Shown piece after piece: positions 8,140-17,384 of a DNA stretch of 40,833 nt. The position numbers and the translations under genes were made by a program. The stretch is from Verrucomicrobiota bacterium. GTDB lineage: Bacteria; Verrucomicrobiota; Verrucomicrobiia; Limisphaerales; Fontisphaeraceae. Position 1 is the first letter of the stretch. Every line of letters starts with the position of its first letter. The stretch lies in NCBI GenBank assembly GCA_037139415.1, contig JBAXGN010000052.1:1-40833 (forward strand). The letters are read 5' to 3'. The notes under the pieces are model-generated. The model saw nothing but the letters and a program-made list of their open reading frames with translations, searched no databases and had not been told where the DNA came from.

Positions 8140-9237
8140 ATGGGCAACACTTTTGGCCATTTATTTCGGATTACGACATGGGGTGAATCCCATGGCGGCG
8201 GGGTGGGCGTGGTGGTAGATGGATGCCCGCCGAGACTTGAACTCACCGAGGCGGATGTGCAACCGGAACTCGACCGTCGTAGGCCCGGCCAATCCGCAAT
8301 CGTCACTCCCCGCAAGGAGAGCGACACCGTACAAATCCTTTCCGGCACCTTCGAGGGGAAAACCCTGGGTACTCCCATCCTCCTGTGGGTGAAGAACGAG
8401 GACGCCCGGCCCGAATCATACTCCGAGATGGCCCTCAAGTTTCGCCCGTCCCATGCGGATTATACATACTTGGCCAAGTATGGTATCCGCAACTGGCAGG
8501 GGGGCGGGCGTTCCAGCGCACGAGAGACCATCGGGCGCGTTGCGGCGGGTGCGATTGCCAAAAAATTGTTGCGCGAACATTATGGCGTGGAGGTGCTGGC
8601 TTACGTCAAGCAGGTCCATAAAATCACGGCCAAGATTGATCCGGAGAAAGTACGCTTCGCGGACGTGGAGTCCAACATTGCGCGCTGCCCGGACCCGGCG
8701 GTGGCGGAGAAGATGATTCGATTGATCGAGCGTACACGCAAAGCCGGCGACAGCGTGGGCGGCGTGGTGGAAGGCATTGCGCGCGGCGTACCAGCGGGTT
8801 GGGGCGAGCCGGTATTTGACAAGTTGGAGGCTGATCTTGGTAAAGCCATGCTGAGCCTCCCAGCCGCCAAGGGATTTGAAGTTGGTTCCGGGTTTGGCTC
8901 GGTGCTCCTCACCGGGTTGCAGCATAACGACCCCTTCCGCATGAAAGGCGGACGGGTGCGCACCACGACGAATTTCTCCGGCGGCATCCAGGGCGGCATC
9001 TCCAATGGGGAAACCATTATCTTTCGCGTCCCGTTCAAACCGGTGGCCACCGTCATGCATGAACAAGATACGGTGGACGTGCATTTCCAGAATACCACGC
9101 TCAAGGGCCGGGGGCGGCACGATCCTTGTGTCTTGCCGCGCGCGGTGCCAATTGTCGAAGCGATGACCGCCTTGGTGCTGCTTGACCATGCGTTGCGCCA
9201 GGCTGGACAGTGCGGCAGCGACGAAGCCGAGGCGTAA
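8140..9237 (+). CDS. aroC: Chorismate synthase
   Basis: 365 residues, normal length. It converts 5-enolpyruvylshikimate-3-phosphate to chorismate with reduced FMN, the last step of the shikimate pathway. The signatures are present: [19 protein letters not shown] at the N-terminus, the [15 protein letters not shown] motif (about 46-60), the RPSHADYTY and [20 protein letters not shown] motifs (about 103-142), and the late [14 protein letters not shown] and [20 protein letters not shown]. Cytosolic, single-copy housekeeping gene. It is followed 85 bp later by an unrelated coiled-coil protein. Confidence 0.97.
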   Translation: MGNTFGHLFRITTWGESHGGGVGVVVDGCPPRLELTEADVQPELDRRRPGQSAIVTPRKESDTVQILSGTFEGKTLGTPILLWVKNEDARPESYSEMALKFRPSHADYTYLAKYGIRNWQGGGRSSARETIGRVAAGAIAKKLLREHYGVEVLAYVKQVHKITAKIDPEKVRFADVESNIARCPDPAVAEKMIRLIERTRKAGDSVGGVVEGIARGVPAGWGEPVFDKLEADLGKAMLSLPAAKGFEVGSGFGSVLLTGLQHNDPFRMKGGRVRTTTNFSGGIQGGISNGETIIFRVPFKPVATVMHEQDTVDVHFQNTTLKGRGRHDPCVLPRAVPIVEAMTALVLLDHALRQAGQCGSDEAEA

Positions 9238-9322
9238 TCAAAAAATAATCCTTGCGGCAACGCACCGAAAGCACTAGGAAACACCCATCGCCACGGATGC
9301 CGGTATCCGTCAGGCATACAAC

Positions 9323-10198
9323 ATGAATCCATTTGGACAACGCCAGTCGCCGCCGCCCCAGCCGCCCGCTACGGTGGCCGCGTACGCTGTGAACACGCCC
9401 CAGCCGCCACGGAACGTGACGACGCATGTCGCAGATACACCCAAGCAGACGTCTGCGGTCCTGATCGTACTGGCGATCCTCCTGCCGCTGGCCATCTGCG
9501 GCGTGACGGTCTGGTTCACTTACGATTATGTGAAGAAGGCCAGCCGCGACATTGATTCCAACCGCGCCACCGTCACCAGCGACGTCAGTAAGATCGTGGC
9601 CACCGTCACCACCATTCATGAGAATGTGCGCAAATTAAAGGTGCAGACCGAACTGCGGGCGGACGAATCGCGCAAGCATTATGAAGCCGTGATCGGCATG
9701 CGCGTCGCGGCGGAAAACAGCCTCACTAATATCTCGCTCGAATTGCAACGTCAGGTCGCCCGCCAACTCAACGAATACACCCAGAACAAAATTGCCCAAC
9801 TGGACACCAACTACACCGCCCGGGCGCGCGACCTCGTCCAGGACCACGCGCAACTCGAACAATTGCTGCAAAAGGATTACCAGGAGAAACTGAAACAAAT
9901 CGGCATTGCGCTGCAAAAGTACGATAAACTTTTGACCCTGGAGCCGGACTTGGATCATCAGGTCGAACACGTGCGCACGAACCTCCTGGCCGTGACGGAA
10001 TACATGACCAATCTGTTTGCCGAATTCCAGACCTCCTCCGAACAGCTCATTCGCATTACGAATAAACTGAATCAACTCGACGCCCGCCTCTCGATCCTGA
10101 CTACCGTGTTGACCCAGCCGCCACCCGCGCCGCCCGTAACCCCGGCCCCCACGTCCACACCCGCGCCTCAATCGCTGATCGCGCCGCGAAATCAGTGA
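9323..10198 (+). CDS. Membrane-anchored coiled-coil protein, unknown function
   Basis: 291 residues. The N-terminal 45 residues are Pro/Gln/Thr-rich and probably cytosolic and disordered. One membrane segment follows (about 45-70: SAVLIVLAILLPLAICGVTVWFTY is its core). The rest is charged and helical, about 70-255, with heptad-like spacing (ELRADESRKHYEAV, LEQLLQKDYQEKLKQIGIAL), so a long coiled coil is likely. The C-terminus is again Pro/Thr/Ala-rich (PPPAPPVTPAPTSTPAP). No family is recognised. It could be a scaffold or cell-envelope spacer (inference). Neighbouring genes give no clear hint. Confidence 0.75.
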   Translation: MNPFGQRQSPPPQPPATVAAYAVNTPQPPRNVTTHVADTPKQTSAVLIVLAILLPLAICGVTVWFTYDYVKKASRDIDSNRATVTSDVSKIVATVTTIHENVRKLKVQTELRADESRKHYEAVIGMRVAAENSLTNISLELQRQVARQLNEYTQNKIAQLDTNYTARARDLVQDHAQLEQLLQKDYQEKLKQIGIALQKYDKLLTLEPDLDHQVEHVRTNLLAVTEYMTNLFAEFQTSSEQLIRITNKLNQLDARLSILTTVLTQPPPAPPVTPAPTSTPAPQSLIAPRNQ

Positions 10199-10375
10199 TT
10201 AACCCGCCTGCCTCGCCAAGGACGACAGCTGCATCGGGTACGAAGATGGCCAGACTTTTCCCAGCCGACTCAGCGTCCTCATTTGCAGGACACGCCAGTT
10301 TACGCCATGTTCTTTCCTCGGCATTGTTCTGCTTTATAAATTGACACAAACCGTTCCCAACGCCAGAATTCGCCC

Positions 10376-12601
10376 ATGATTTATCCATACATGACAGCGT
10401 CAAGAATCTGCCAAACAGCCCGCCAGACGGTGGCAGCTTGGACCATCAGTTTGTTGTTCGCCGGCTCGCTGGCCGCCGAGGTGAGTCTGCCAAAAATCTT
10501 CACCAGTCACATGGTGTTGCAACGGGACAAACCTGTGATCATCTGGGGTTGGGCACAGCCGGGTGAGTCCGTCAGCGTGCAAATCCTCAATGAGAAGAAA
10601 GTGTCCAAGGCCAATGACAAAGGCGAATGGAAAGTGACCCTCGCTCCGTTGAAAATCGGCGAGCCCTTCGAAGTCACCGTCAGCGGTTCCAACACCATCA
10701 AGCTGGAAGATGTGTTGGTGGGCGATGTGTGGGTCTGCTCGGGACAGTCCAACATGGAAATGGGCATCAAACAGTGCCTGAACGCCGAGGCGGAAATCGC
10801 GGCGGCCAATTATCCCAAAATCCGGTTATTCCTGATTCCCAAGACCACCAGCCCCACGCCCAACAAGGATGTGGATGCCTTGTGGAAAGTATGCACCCCC
10901 GAAACAGTGGTGGAAGGGGGCTGGGGCGGCTTTAGCGCGGCGGCTTATTATTTTGGCCGGGAAATTCACAAGACACAGAATGTCCCCGTTGGTCTGATTG
11001 CCACTTCCTGGGGCGGCACACGCATCGAACCTTGGACCCCGCCGGAAGGTTTCGGATTGGTGCCGGCGCTGCAAAAAATATACAACCTCGTGATGCTCAG
11101 TAATCCCCGCACGACCCTGCACAAACAGCGCTTGGACCAGTTGGTCAAAGAAACTGAGAGCTGGCTGGACGCTGCGCGCAAGTCGCTCAACGAAGAAACC
11201 ATGGTGCCGGCGATGCCTGTTCCGCCACCGGAAATGATGCAAATGCCAACCGGCCCCGGCGCCCCAACCACGCTGTACAATGGCATGATTTACCCCATCG
11301 TGCCGTTTGCAATTCGCGGGGCCATCTGGTACCAGGGCGAATCCAATCACACCGAAAAAGATTATGCGGAAAAAACCAAGGCGCTGGTCGCCGGTTGGCG
11401 CAAGGTCTGGGGCCAGGATGAGTTTCCATTCTTTTACGTGCAGATCGCCCCATTCATCTACGGCAGCGAAAACCCGGCGGTCCTCGCAGAGTTCTGGGAG
11501 CAGCAGGCCAACGCGCTGGCCATCCCCAACACCGGCATGGCGGTGATCCACGATGTCGGCGATCTCAAAGACATTCATCCCAAGAACAAACAGGAAGTAG
11601 GCCGCCGCCTGGCGTTGTTGGCACTGGCCAAAACCTACGGACAGGCGAACCTCGTATGCTCCGGGCCGACCTTCAAAGCGATGGCGATCGAGGGTAATCA
11701 AATCCGCGTAACCTTTGACAATGTGGGCGGCGGGCTCGCCGCGCGCGATGGCAAACCGTTGAATTGGTTTGAAGTCATTGACGCCGATGAAGGCGGCTTC
11801 GTCAAAGCCCAGGCGGAAATCAGCGGCTCCAGCGTGTTGGTTTCCGCGCCCGAGGTAAAAAAGCCCGTGTCCGTGCGCTTCGGCTGGCACAAGCTGGCCG
11901 AGCCAAATCTCATGAACAAGGAGGGTCTTCCCGCCGTGCAATTTCGCGCGGGAACCGAACCGGCACGGGATTTTCTGACCCAGCGGGTGCCGGAGGCCAA
12001 GGACTACGCGCTCGTCTATGACTTGGACCTGGCCAAGGTCGGGCCCAAAACCGTCTATACCGTGGATAATCGCGCTCAGATCACAAAGCCGTTTGATCGC
12101 ATTGCCTATTTCCTGGAACTGCAAGCGGGCAGCGGCGACGTGCAGTATGTCTATGTTTCGGTGGATGCTTTCACTAAGGAATTAGGAAAAATCGGAGTGC
12201 CCACTGCGGAGACAAAGGCGTTCTTTCAACAAGATCTGACCAACATGAATGTTTTGTCTAATGTCAAAGGCGTGGTGACCGGCGTCGGATTGACGGGGGG
12301 CAATATTGAGTTCTGGCCGCACAATTATGGGCCGGTTAATTCAAAGAAAGTGGCCAATGCCTCGGAGCAACTGTATGATTTTGGCGACCAACCAACGGAC
12401 CCGGTGGACGGCTACGGCTCCATGCAGATTCATAACCACGAGGCGAAGCAGACCATTTTCGCTTTCAACAATTTCCGGGGCGGGCCGGGTGCCGATCTGG
12501 GCATCGGTAACGCCCCCACCGGAAACCCAGACTGGACCTTTGCGAAGAACGCGGGGAACTACTCGGTAAAGCGGCTGCGCGTCTTGGTTCATTGCAAATA
12601 A
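10376..12601 (+). CDS. Exported sialate O-acetylesterase-like SGNH hydrolase
   Basis: 741 residues. A signal peptide is at about 15-34 (VAAWTISLLFAGSLAAE); an alternative start is the ATG at 10391. The enzyme removes O-acetyl groups from sialic acids or, in environmental bacteria, from acetylated polysaccharides. SASA-type motifs: VWVCSGQSNMEMG with the nucleophile Ser125, GAIWYQGESN (about 317) and the DLKDIHPKNKQEVG block (about 395-405) that supplies the catalytic Asp/His. The C-terminal 220 residues or so (from about 525) form an extra beta-rich domain not in the short family members, ending in SVKRLRVLVHCK. The next gene starts 12 bp later and encodes another esterase, so the pair probably works on one acylated glycan. 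Confidence 0.9.
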   Translation: MIYPYMTASRICQTARQTVAAWTISLLFAGSLAAEVSLPKIFTSHMVLQRDKPVIIWGWAQPGESVSVQILNEKKVSKANDKGEWKVTLAPLKIGEPFEVTVSGSNTIKLEDVLVGDVWVCSGQSNMEMGIKQCLNAEAEIAAANYPKIRLFLIPKTTSPTPNKDVDALWKVCTPETVVEGGWGGFSAAAYYFGREIHKTQNVPVGLIATSWGGTRIEPWTPPEGFGLVPALQKIYNLVMLSNPRTTLHKQRLDQLVKETESWLDAARKSLNEETMVPAMPVPPPEMMQMPTGPGAPTTLYNGMIYPIVPFAIRGAIWYQGESNHTEKDYAEKTKALVAGWRKVWGQDEFPFFYVQIAPFIYGSENPAVLAEFWEQQANALAIPNTGMAVIHDVGDLKDIHPKNKQEVGRRLALLALAKTYGQANLVCSGPTFKAMAIEGNQIRVTFDNVGGGLAARDGKPLNWFEVIDADEGGFVKAQAEISGSSVLVSAPEVKKPVSVRFGWHKLAEPNLMNKEGLPAVQFRAGTEPARDFLTQRVPEAKDYALVYDLDLAKVGPKTVYTVDNRAQITKPFDRIAYFLELQAGSGDVQYVYVSVDAFTKELGKIGVPTAETKAFFQQDLTNMNVLSNVKGVVTGVGLTGGNIEFWPHNYGPVNSKKVANASEQLYDFGDQPTDPVDGYGSMQIHNHEAKQTIFAFNNFRGGPGADLGIGNAPTGNPDWTFAKNAGNYSVKRLRVLVHCK

Positions 12602-12613
12602 CTGTCAGACGTC

Positions 12614-13561
12614 ATGAAGAAGCACTTGATTGCAGTCGGGCTGTTCGTGTCCGCGTTGTGTGGTTGGGACGCGGCAGCAGCGGCACCTCAATTTCCACCG
12701 ATCCCCTCGCCGATGTTTCCGTTTGGCGAGAATGTCGAAGTCCTTCGCGATGTCGAGATTGGTACCGGCGGTGGCCGACCACTGCGGGTCATGATCGCCC
12801 GCCCCAAGAACCCGCCAGTATCCCCCACGCCCGCGGTATTGTGGATTCATGGCGGCGGATGGGAAAGCGGTTCGCACAGGCTCAACCCGGCGGCCCCGCT
12901 AGCGTCGAAGGGTTACTTCACCGCCTCGATCGAGTACCGTTTGAGTGGCGAAGCCAAATGGCCGGCGCAGATTGAGGATTGCAAGCTGGCGGTGCGCTGG
13001 CTGCGGGCGAATGCCGCCAAATACAACGTGGACCCAAACCGGATCGGTTGCTGGGGACATAGCGCGGGCGGCCATTTGGCGGTCTGCCTGGGAACCATGG
13101 GTGAGCAGGCCGCGCTTGAGGGCAAAGGCGGTTTCGCCGGTGTCAGCAGCCGCGTGCAAGCGGTGGTTGATTATTGCGGGCCGGTGGATTTCACGCGCGG
13201 CAGCCAGGGCATCACCGGCGCGGTGACCAATGATGCGCCGGTATTGGTGAAACTGTTTGGCGGCACCTTCAAGGACATGCCGGACACCTGGCGCAACGCC
13301 AGTCCAATCATTTACGCCAGCGCGAAATCCGCCCCCTGCCTGATTGTGCAAGGGGATAAAGACACTCTGGTGCCCATGGCGCAGTCCGAAAGCCTGTTCG
13401 CGGCGATGAAAAAAGCCGGCGCCCCGGTGGAACTGATCGTCATCAAAAATGGCGGGCACGGTTTAAAAGAAGCCCCCGGTGATCCCCCCGCCGAGCCAAA
13501 TCAAAAAGCCATTCAGGCGGCGGTGCAGGCGTTTTTTGATACGCATCTGAAGGCAAAGTAG
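12614..13561 (+). CDS. Exported alpha/beta-hydrolase esterase (BD-FAE-like)
   Basis: 315 residues with a signal peptide (MKKHLIAVGLFVSALCGWDAAAAA without its last residue). The oxyanion-hole motif HGGGWESG is at about 77, the nucleophile elbow GHSAGGH has Ser150, the acid is probably the Asp in VQGDKDTLVP (about 247) and the His lies in NGGHGL (about 281). This layout is that of carboxylesterases and acetyl-xylan or feruloyl esterases of the BD-FAE/esterase_3 kind. It follows the sialate O-acetylesterase gene by 12 bp, which argues for a two-gene deacylation operon. The substrate is unknown. Confidence 0.88.
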   Translation: MKKHLIAVGLFVSALCGWDAAAAAPQFPPIPSPMFPFGENVEVLRDVEIGTGGGRPLRVMIARPKNPPVSPTPAVLWIHGGGWESGSHRLNPAAPLASKGYFTASIEYRLSGEAKWPAQIEDCKLAVRWLRANAAKYNVDPNRIGCWGHSAGGHLAVCLGTMGEQAALEGKGGFAGVSSRVQAVVDYCGPVDFTRGSQGITGAVTNDAPVLVKLFGGTFKDMPDTWRNASPIIYASAKSAPCLIVQGDKDTLVPMAQSESLFAAMKKAGAPVELIVIKNGGHGLKEAPGDPPAEPNQKAIQAAVQAFFDTHLKAK

Positions 13562-13639
13562 CGGGCCCTTCACATCCCAAAGGTGATTCCATCCGATGAC
13601 GGCTGGAACTGCGCCGCAGAACGTCGCTCCCTTCGCCCT

Positions 13640-15004
13640 TCACTCGTAGCGTAAAGCGACAATCGGGTCGAGCCGTGAGGCGCGAAACGCGGGAATCAAC
13701 CCGGCAATGACACCCGTGATGGCGCTGAACGCAAACGCAACGAGCATCGCCTCAACGGTGATGATGGGCGTGTTGGCGGAGGGGGTCAGGATTTGCAGCA
13801 GTTCGACAAATCCGTACGATGTCCCCATCCCCATGGCACCACCGAGGAGGGAGATGACCACGCTTTCGACGAGGATTTGAGAGAAGATGGCGAAGGTGCT
13901 GGCGCCAATCGCCTTGCGCAGGCCGATCTCGCGCACCCGCTCCGTGATGCTGGCGAGCATGATATTCATGATGCCGATGCCGCCCACCAAAAGGCTGATG
14001 GCCGCAATAATGCCGCCGCTCATCCGGGCGTTGCGGATGGCGATATTAATGTTTTCGACCGCGGTTTCCTGCGTTTGGAAGGTAAAGTCCTCGATGCCGC
14101 TGTGGGTCAGCATCATCACGTTGCGCGCCTGCTGCAAGGCGGTGTCCATTTTTTCCAAGCCGGCCACCTTGATATCAATATCGGTCAGGCGCGGATCGGG
14201 AACGTTATTCGTGCCGGTGGAGGCGCGAAACCGCAGCCACATGGTGTTCAGGGGAATATAGGCGGTGTAATTCTTGCGTTTGAACGCCCAGCCACTTCCG
14301 CCCTGCCCGTGGCCACGCCGACGCGCCACGCCGGTGGCTTGTTTTTCTTCTAACTCCCCGCGCGCCTTCATTTCCCGCAGCTTGCGATCCGTCTCGCTTT
14401 CATAAAGTTGAAGCATGCCGACAATAAAAAATGGCTGGCCATTGATAAACACGCTCTCGCCCAGCGGCACGATTTCCCGGCCAGTCTCCTCCGGCGAGCC
14501 GAATAATTCATCCCGCAGGCCGGTACCGATCACGCAGACGTTTTGCGCCAGTTCGTCATCGAGATCCGTGAAAAATCGGCCGTGTTCAACCACATGCAGG
14601 TTCATGTCCAACACCGCGGGCCAGACGCCCACCAGTTCGCTGGGGGCCACCGATTTGCCATTGCGGGTCAGCAACGCACCGCGCAAGGCCATTTCCGGAG
14701 AGATGCAGGTCAGCAGCGGCGCGCTTCGCTTGAGGGCATAAACATCCCGGATGGTGCGCCCGGGCGCTTGGTCGGCCTTGTATTCCTGATAGGGGGGGAC
14801 TTCCTGATCCTGGGTCAGCGCCTTATCCAAGCCGCCCATGGCGATCAGCGCCTCTTTCATGCCGTTCTCCATGCCTTTGACAATGGCCGACATGCCCACC
14901 AAGCTGGAGACACCCAGGATAATGCCCAGCATCGTCAGGAGTGAGCGGAATTTATGCGCCCAAATCTCCTTCAACCCAACCACCATGGCATTAAATAGGT
15001 ACAT
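13640..15004 (-). CDS. MacB/FtsX-family ABC transporter permease
   Basis: 454 residues with the MacB topology. A first membrane helix lies at about 18-40 (KFRSLLTMLGIILGVSSLVGMSAI), a large periplasmic domain at about 45-320, then three helices near 325-350 (IIAAISLLVGGIGIMNIMLASITERVREIG), 375-400 and 415-435. The conserved cytosolic E-R-V-R-E-I-G-L-R-K-A-I-G-A motif that contacts the ATPase is present. No ATPase gene lies next to it in this window. The gene 46 bp upstream is a cupin, so either the ATPase is elsewhere or the protein partners with a shared one. The periplasmic domain has a basic stretch (VARRRGHGQGGSGW). Confidence 0.9.
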   Translation of the reverse strand: MYLFNAMVVGLKEIWAHKFRSLLTMLGIILGVSSLVGMSAIVKGMENGMKEALIAMGGLDKALTQDQEVPPYQEYKADQAPGRTIRDVYALKRSAPLLTCISPEMALRGALLTRNGKSVAPSELVGVWPAVLDMNLHVVEHGRFFTDLDDELAQNVCVIGTGLRDELFGSPEETGREIVPLGESVFINGQPFFIVGMLQLYESETDRKLREMKARGELEEKQATGVARRRGHGQGGSGWAFKRKNYTAYIPLNTMWLRFRASTGTNNVPDPRLTDIDIKVAGLEKMDTALQQARNVMMLTHSGIEDFTFQTQETAVENINIAIRNARMSGGIIAAISLLVGGIGIMNIMLASITERVREIGLRKAIGASTFAIFSQILVESVVISLLGGAMGMGTSYGFVELLQILTPSANTPIITVEAMLVAFAFSAITGVIAGLIPAFRASRLDPIVALRYE

Positions 15005-15050
15005 CGTGCAGTCTATCTTCGCTATACTGACGTTTGGCGGCGGAGAAAAT

Positions 15051-15446
15051 TCAGCTCTCGATCAATACTTCCCGCACCGTATCGGGGTTGGCGGGGTCAT
15101 GCGCCTCGGAGTTGAAGCCGATGGAGAGAGTGGCGCGCGTGCCGGTGTTTTTTGAGGCGTGCGGCAAACCGGCGGGCAGATAAAACTTCCAGGCCTGCCC
15201 TTCAGGCACCTGGTAATCCTCGATTTTCCCGGCGCGCTTGATCCGTACCAGCATCGGCCCGTTCATCACGGCGATTTCCGCCCCGCGTACGTGATAGTGG
15301 TTGCCCCGAACCGTGCCGGGCTCGAACGTCACCACATGTACATTCCGCTGCATCCGAATTTCCTCTTCGGTCAACGGTTCAAACAACATCCCGCGCGCAT
15401 CGGCGAACGTCTTCAGCGGGCGGACGGCAAATTCATTAAACGACAT
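15051..15446 (-). CDS. Small cupin protein, WxcM/FdtA-like
   Basis: 131 residues, one cupin barrel. Metal or substrate residues are suggested by GNHYHVRGAEIAVMNG (about 48-63) and LPAGLPHASKNTG (about 91-103). The beginning (RPLKTFADARGMLFEPLTEEE) is like sugar-nucleotide isomerase-type cupins (RmlC/FdtA/WxcM group). It is divergent from an SDR of the sugar-nucleotide epimerase type (84-bp gap), which fits a role in sugar modification (inference). It may be co-transcribed with the MacB-type permease 46 bp downstream. Confidence 0.7.
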   Translation of the reverse strand: MSFNEFAVRPLKTFADARGMLFEPLTEEEIRMQRNVHVVTFEPGTVRGNHYHVRGAEIAVMNGPMLVRIKRAGKIEDYQVPEGQAWKFYLPAGLPHASKNTGTRATLSIGFNSEAHDPANPDTVREVLIES

Positions 15447-15530
15447 AGCGAGGAGAAAGTAGCCGATGCCCGGCGGAACAAAAGTTAAAAATTTGGTGTC
15501 CGCAACGCGAAGCTTGGGTTATCGTGCGTC

Positions 15531-16442
15531 ATGCGCGTATTAATTATAGGTTGTGGTTATGTCGGGCTACCGCTGGGGGCGGCCCTCGTAAAGTTGGGCC
15601 ATGAAGTCCACGGCGTGCGCCGGTCCGCCGGTGGCGAAGAGGCGTTGACCGCCGCCGGGATTCAGCCGCACGTGGCGGATATTTCCGTCGCCGCGGATTT
15701 GCAGCAATTACCCGGTCCGTTTGACTGGGTCGTGAATTGCGTGTCTTCCACCAAAGGCGGCGTGGACGAGTATCGGCAGGTTTACCTGGACGGCACGCGC
15801 AACCTGATCGCCTGGCTGGCCCCGCAGCCGCCGAAGAAATTTGTCTTCACCAGCAGCACGAGCGTTTACGGGCAGACCGATGGCTCGGCGGTGAAGGAAG
15901 AGAGTTCCACCCGCCCGAGCAGCCCCACCAGCCAATTGCTATTGGAGACGGAGCGGCTGCTCCAGACCGCCGCCCGGCTCAAGCAACTACCCGCCGTGAT
16001 CCTGCGCGTCGCCGGCATTTACGGGCCCGAGCGCGGCCACTTGTTTTTGCAATATTTGCGCAACGAGGCGCGCCTTTACGGCAAGGGCGAGCGCTATATC
16101 AACATGATTCATGTGGACGACGTAGTGGGCGCCATCATCGCCGCGCTGAAAAGCGGGCGCGCCGGGGAAATTTACAATACTGCCGATGATGAACCGGTCA
16201 CCCAGTTGCATTTCTTTCAATGGCTATCCCAGACCCTGGGCAAATACCCCCCGCCCCAAGCCACGGCGGAGGAGGACGCCGCCCGGAAGCGCGGGCTCAC
16301 CCATAAGCGCGTCTCCAACCGCCGGCTTAAGATGGAGATGGGCTATCCTTTCAAATACCCCACCTTTCGCCAGGGGTACACCGCAGAGATTCAGCGCTTG
16401 TACGACCTGGGCGTGATCGAGGTCTCCCGCGATCCGCGCTGA
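15531..16442 (+). CDS. NAD(P)-dependent SDR, sugar-nucleotide epimerase-like
   Basis: 303 residues. The Rossmann motif GCGYVGLPLG is at residues 7-16, followed by VVNCVSSTKGG and KKFVFTSSTSVYGQ (about 100). The Tyr-xxx-Lys expected for extended SDRs is not found: the corresponding stretch reads SPTSQLLLETERLL. The later motifs are normal (LRVAGIYGPERG, NMIHVDDVVGAI, GEIYNTADDEPV). This resembles the YeeZ-like atypical SDRs, which may bind NAD(P) without being classic epimerases. The reaction is unknown. Confidence 0.8.
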   Translation: MRVLIIGCGYVGLPLGAALVKLGHEVHGVRRSAGGEEALTAAGIQPHVADISVAADLQQLPGPFDWVVNCVSSTKGGVDEYRQVYLDGTRNLIAWLAPQPPKKFVFTSSTSVYGQTDGSAVKEESSTRPSSPTSQLLLETERLLQTAARLKQLPAVILRVAGIYGPERGHLFLQYLRNEARLYGKGERYINMIHVDDVVGAIIAALKSGRAGEIYNTADDEPVTQLHFFQWLSQTLGKYPPPQATAEEDAARKRGLTHKRVSNRRLKMEMGYPFKYPTFRQGYTAEIQRLYDLGVIEVSRDPR

Positions 16443-16466
16443 AATATAGATAACTTAAATGCGCAT

Positions 16467-16626
16467 CGTGCGCTCCCGCCGCTTCCGTATTTTGCGCCGG
16501 ACGCCAACGACTCACCAGCAACCCATCATCCGCTCCCTCAGCCGCAGAACGGACCTCCTCTCCCTGAGGGAGAGGAAAGAGGTGAGGGGGTATGAAACTC
16601 TGGGAATTTCCCCACCGTCAAATTCC
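16467..16626 (+). repeat. 160-bp direct repeat, copy 1
   Basis: First copy of a duplicated intergenic element; the second copy is at 16761-16920, exactly 294 bp away, without gaps and with only scattered mismatches. It starts CGTGCGCTCCCGCCGCTTCC and ends in CCCCACCGTCAAATTCC. It contains the palindrome CTCTCCCTGAGGGAGAG and the stretch AGAGGTGAGGGGGTATG, which recurs inverted at 16685-16722. It does not look coding. Confidence 0.9.
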
Positions 16627-16684
16627 ATCGCCTCGCTGAAGGTCCGCCGCGCAATCCTGAATGTTGGGAGCGTTATATAGCTCC

Positions 16685-16722
16685 ATACCCCCTCACCCTA
16701 GCCCTCTCCCTTGGGGAGAGGG
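16685..16722 (-). repeat. REP-like palindrome, inverted copy
   Basis: The sequence ATACCCCCTCACCCTAGCCC, followed by CTCTCCCTTGGGGAGAG, is the inverted counterpart of 16554-16594. Sequences of the form CCCTCACCCTAxCCCTCTCCC are common dispersed palindromes in many bacterial genomes. It lies between the two 160-bp repeats, so the cluster is repeat / inverted palindrome / repeat. Confidence 0.75.
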
Positions 16723-16760
16723 AATGCCGCTCGCGGCGTGGTGATAATCCCAATGTCATC

Positions 16761-16920
16761 CGTGCGCTCCCGCCGCTTCCGTATTCTGCGCCGGACGCCA
16801 ACGACTCACCAGCAACCCATCATCCGCTCCCTCAGCCGCAGAACGGTCCTCCTCTCCCCAAGGGAGAGGAAAGAGGTGAGGGGGTACGGAACGCTGGGAA
16901 TTTCCCCACCGTCAAATTCC
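16761..16920 (+). repeat. 160-bp direct repeat, copy 2
   Basis: Second copy of the element at 16467-16626. Differences include GTATTCTGCG for GTATTTTGCG, CTCTCCCCAAGGGAGAG for CTCTCCCTGAGGGAGAG (a changed loop with the stem retained), and GGTACGGAACG for GGTATGAAACT. Retaining the stem while the loop changes suggests that the hairpin matters or that the two are copies of a dispersed family. Confidence 0.9.
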
Positions 16921-17384
16921 TCCGCGCCGTTATATTTGAGACTCCTTACGTCGTCACCTACATTCGGATTTGCTTCCTTGGGCGCTGGGAGGGGTGGATT
17001 TTGGGCTGGAATCGCGTGGTTTTGGAGCTTTATGGCGGGTTTCAATGCAGGAATTAAGCGGTTCCAGATGGCCATGAAAAGATTTTTGAAAATATTTCTT
17101 GCGCCGTTCCGGGCACTTCCGGTAAAGAATCCGTGTTCCTTAAAAATGAAGCTCGTAGTTCAGGTGTCCGGCGGCAAAACGCAAGAGCCCTTGGAGCGCT
17201 CTACGCCGCAGCCGGTTGGAAGTTTAAGATTGCGGGTTTATGGGTCGGTGGTTGGACATTTTACGGCAGGGTTTGGTTCGGTGGCCGAGATTCGTGGATC
17301 GGAGCCAAGCCGCGCTGCGTTGCATTTCTCCCCTTGGGCGGTTCTCCCGCGCAGTTCCAGTCCTCATCGTCCCCGTTCCAAGGC

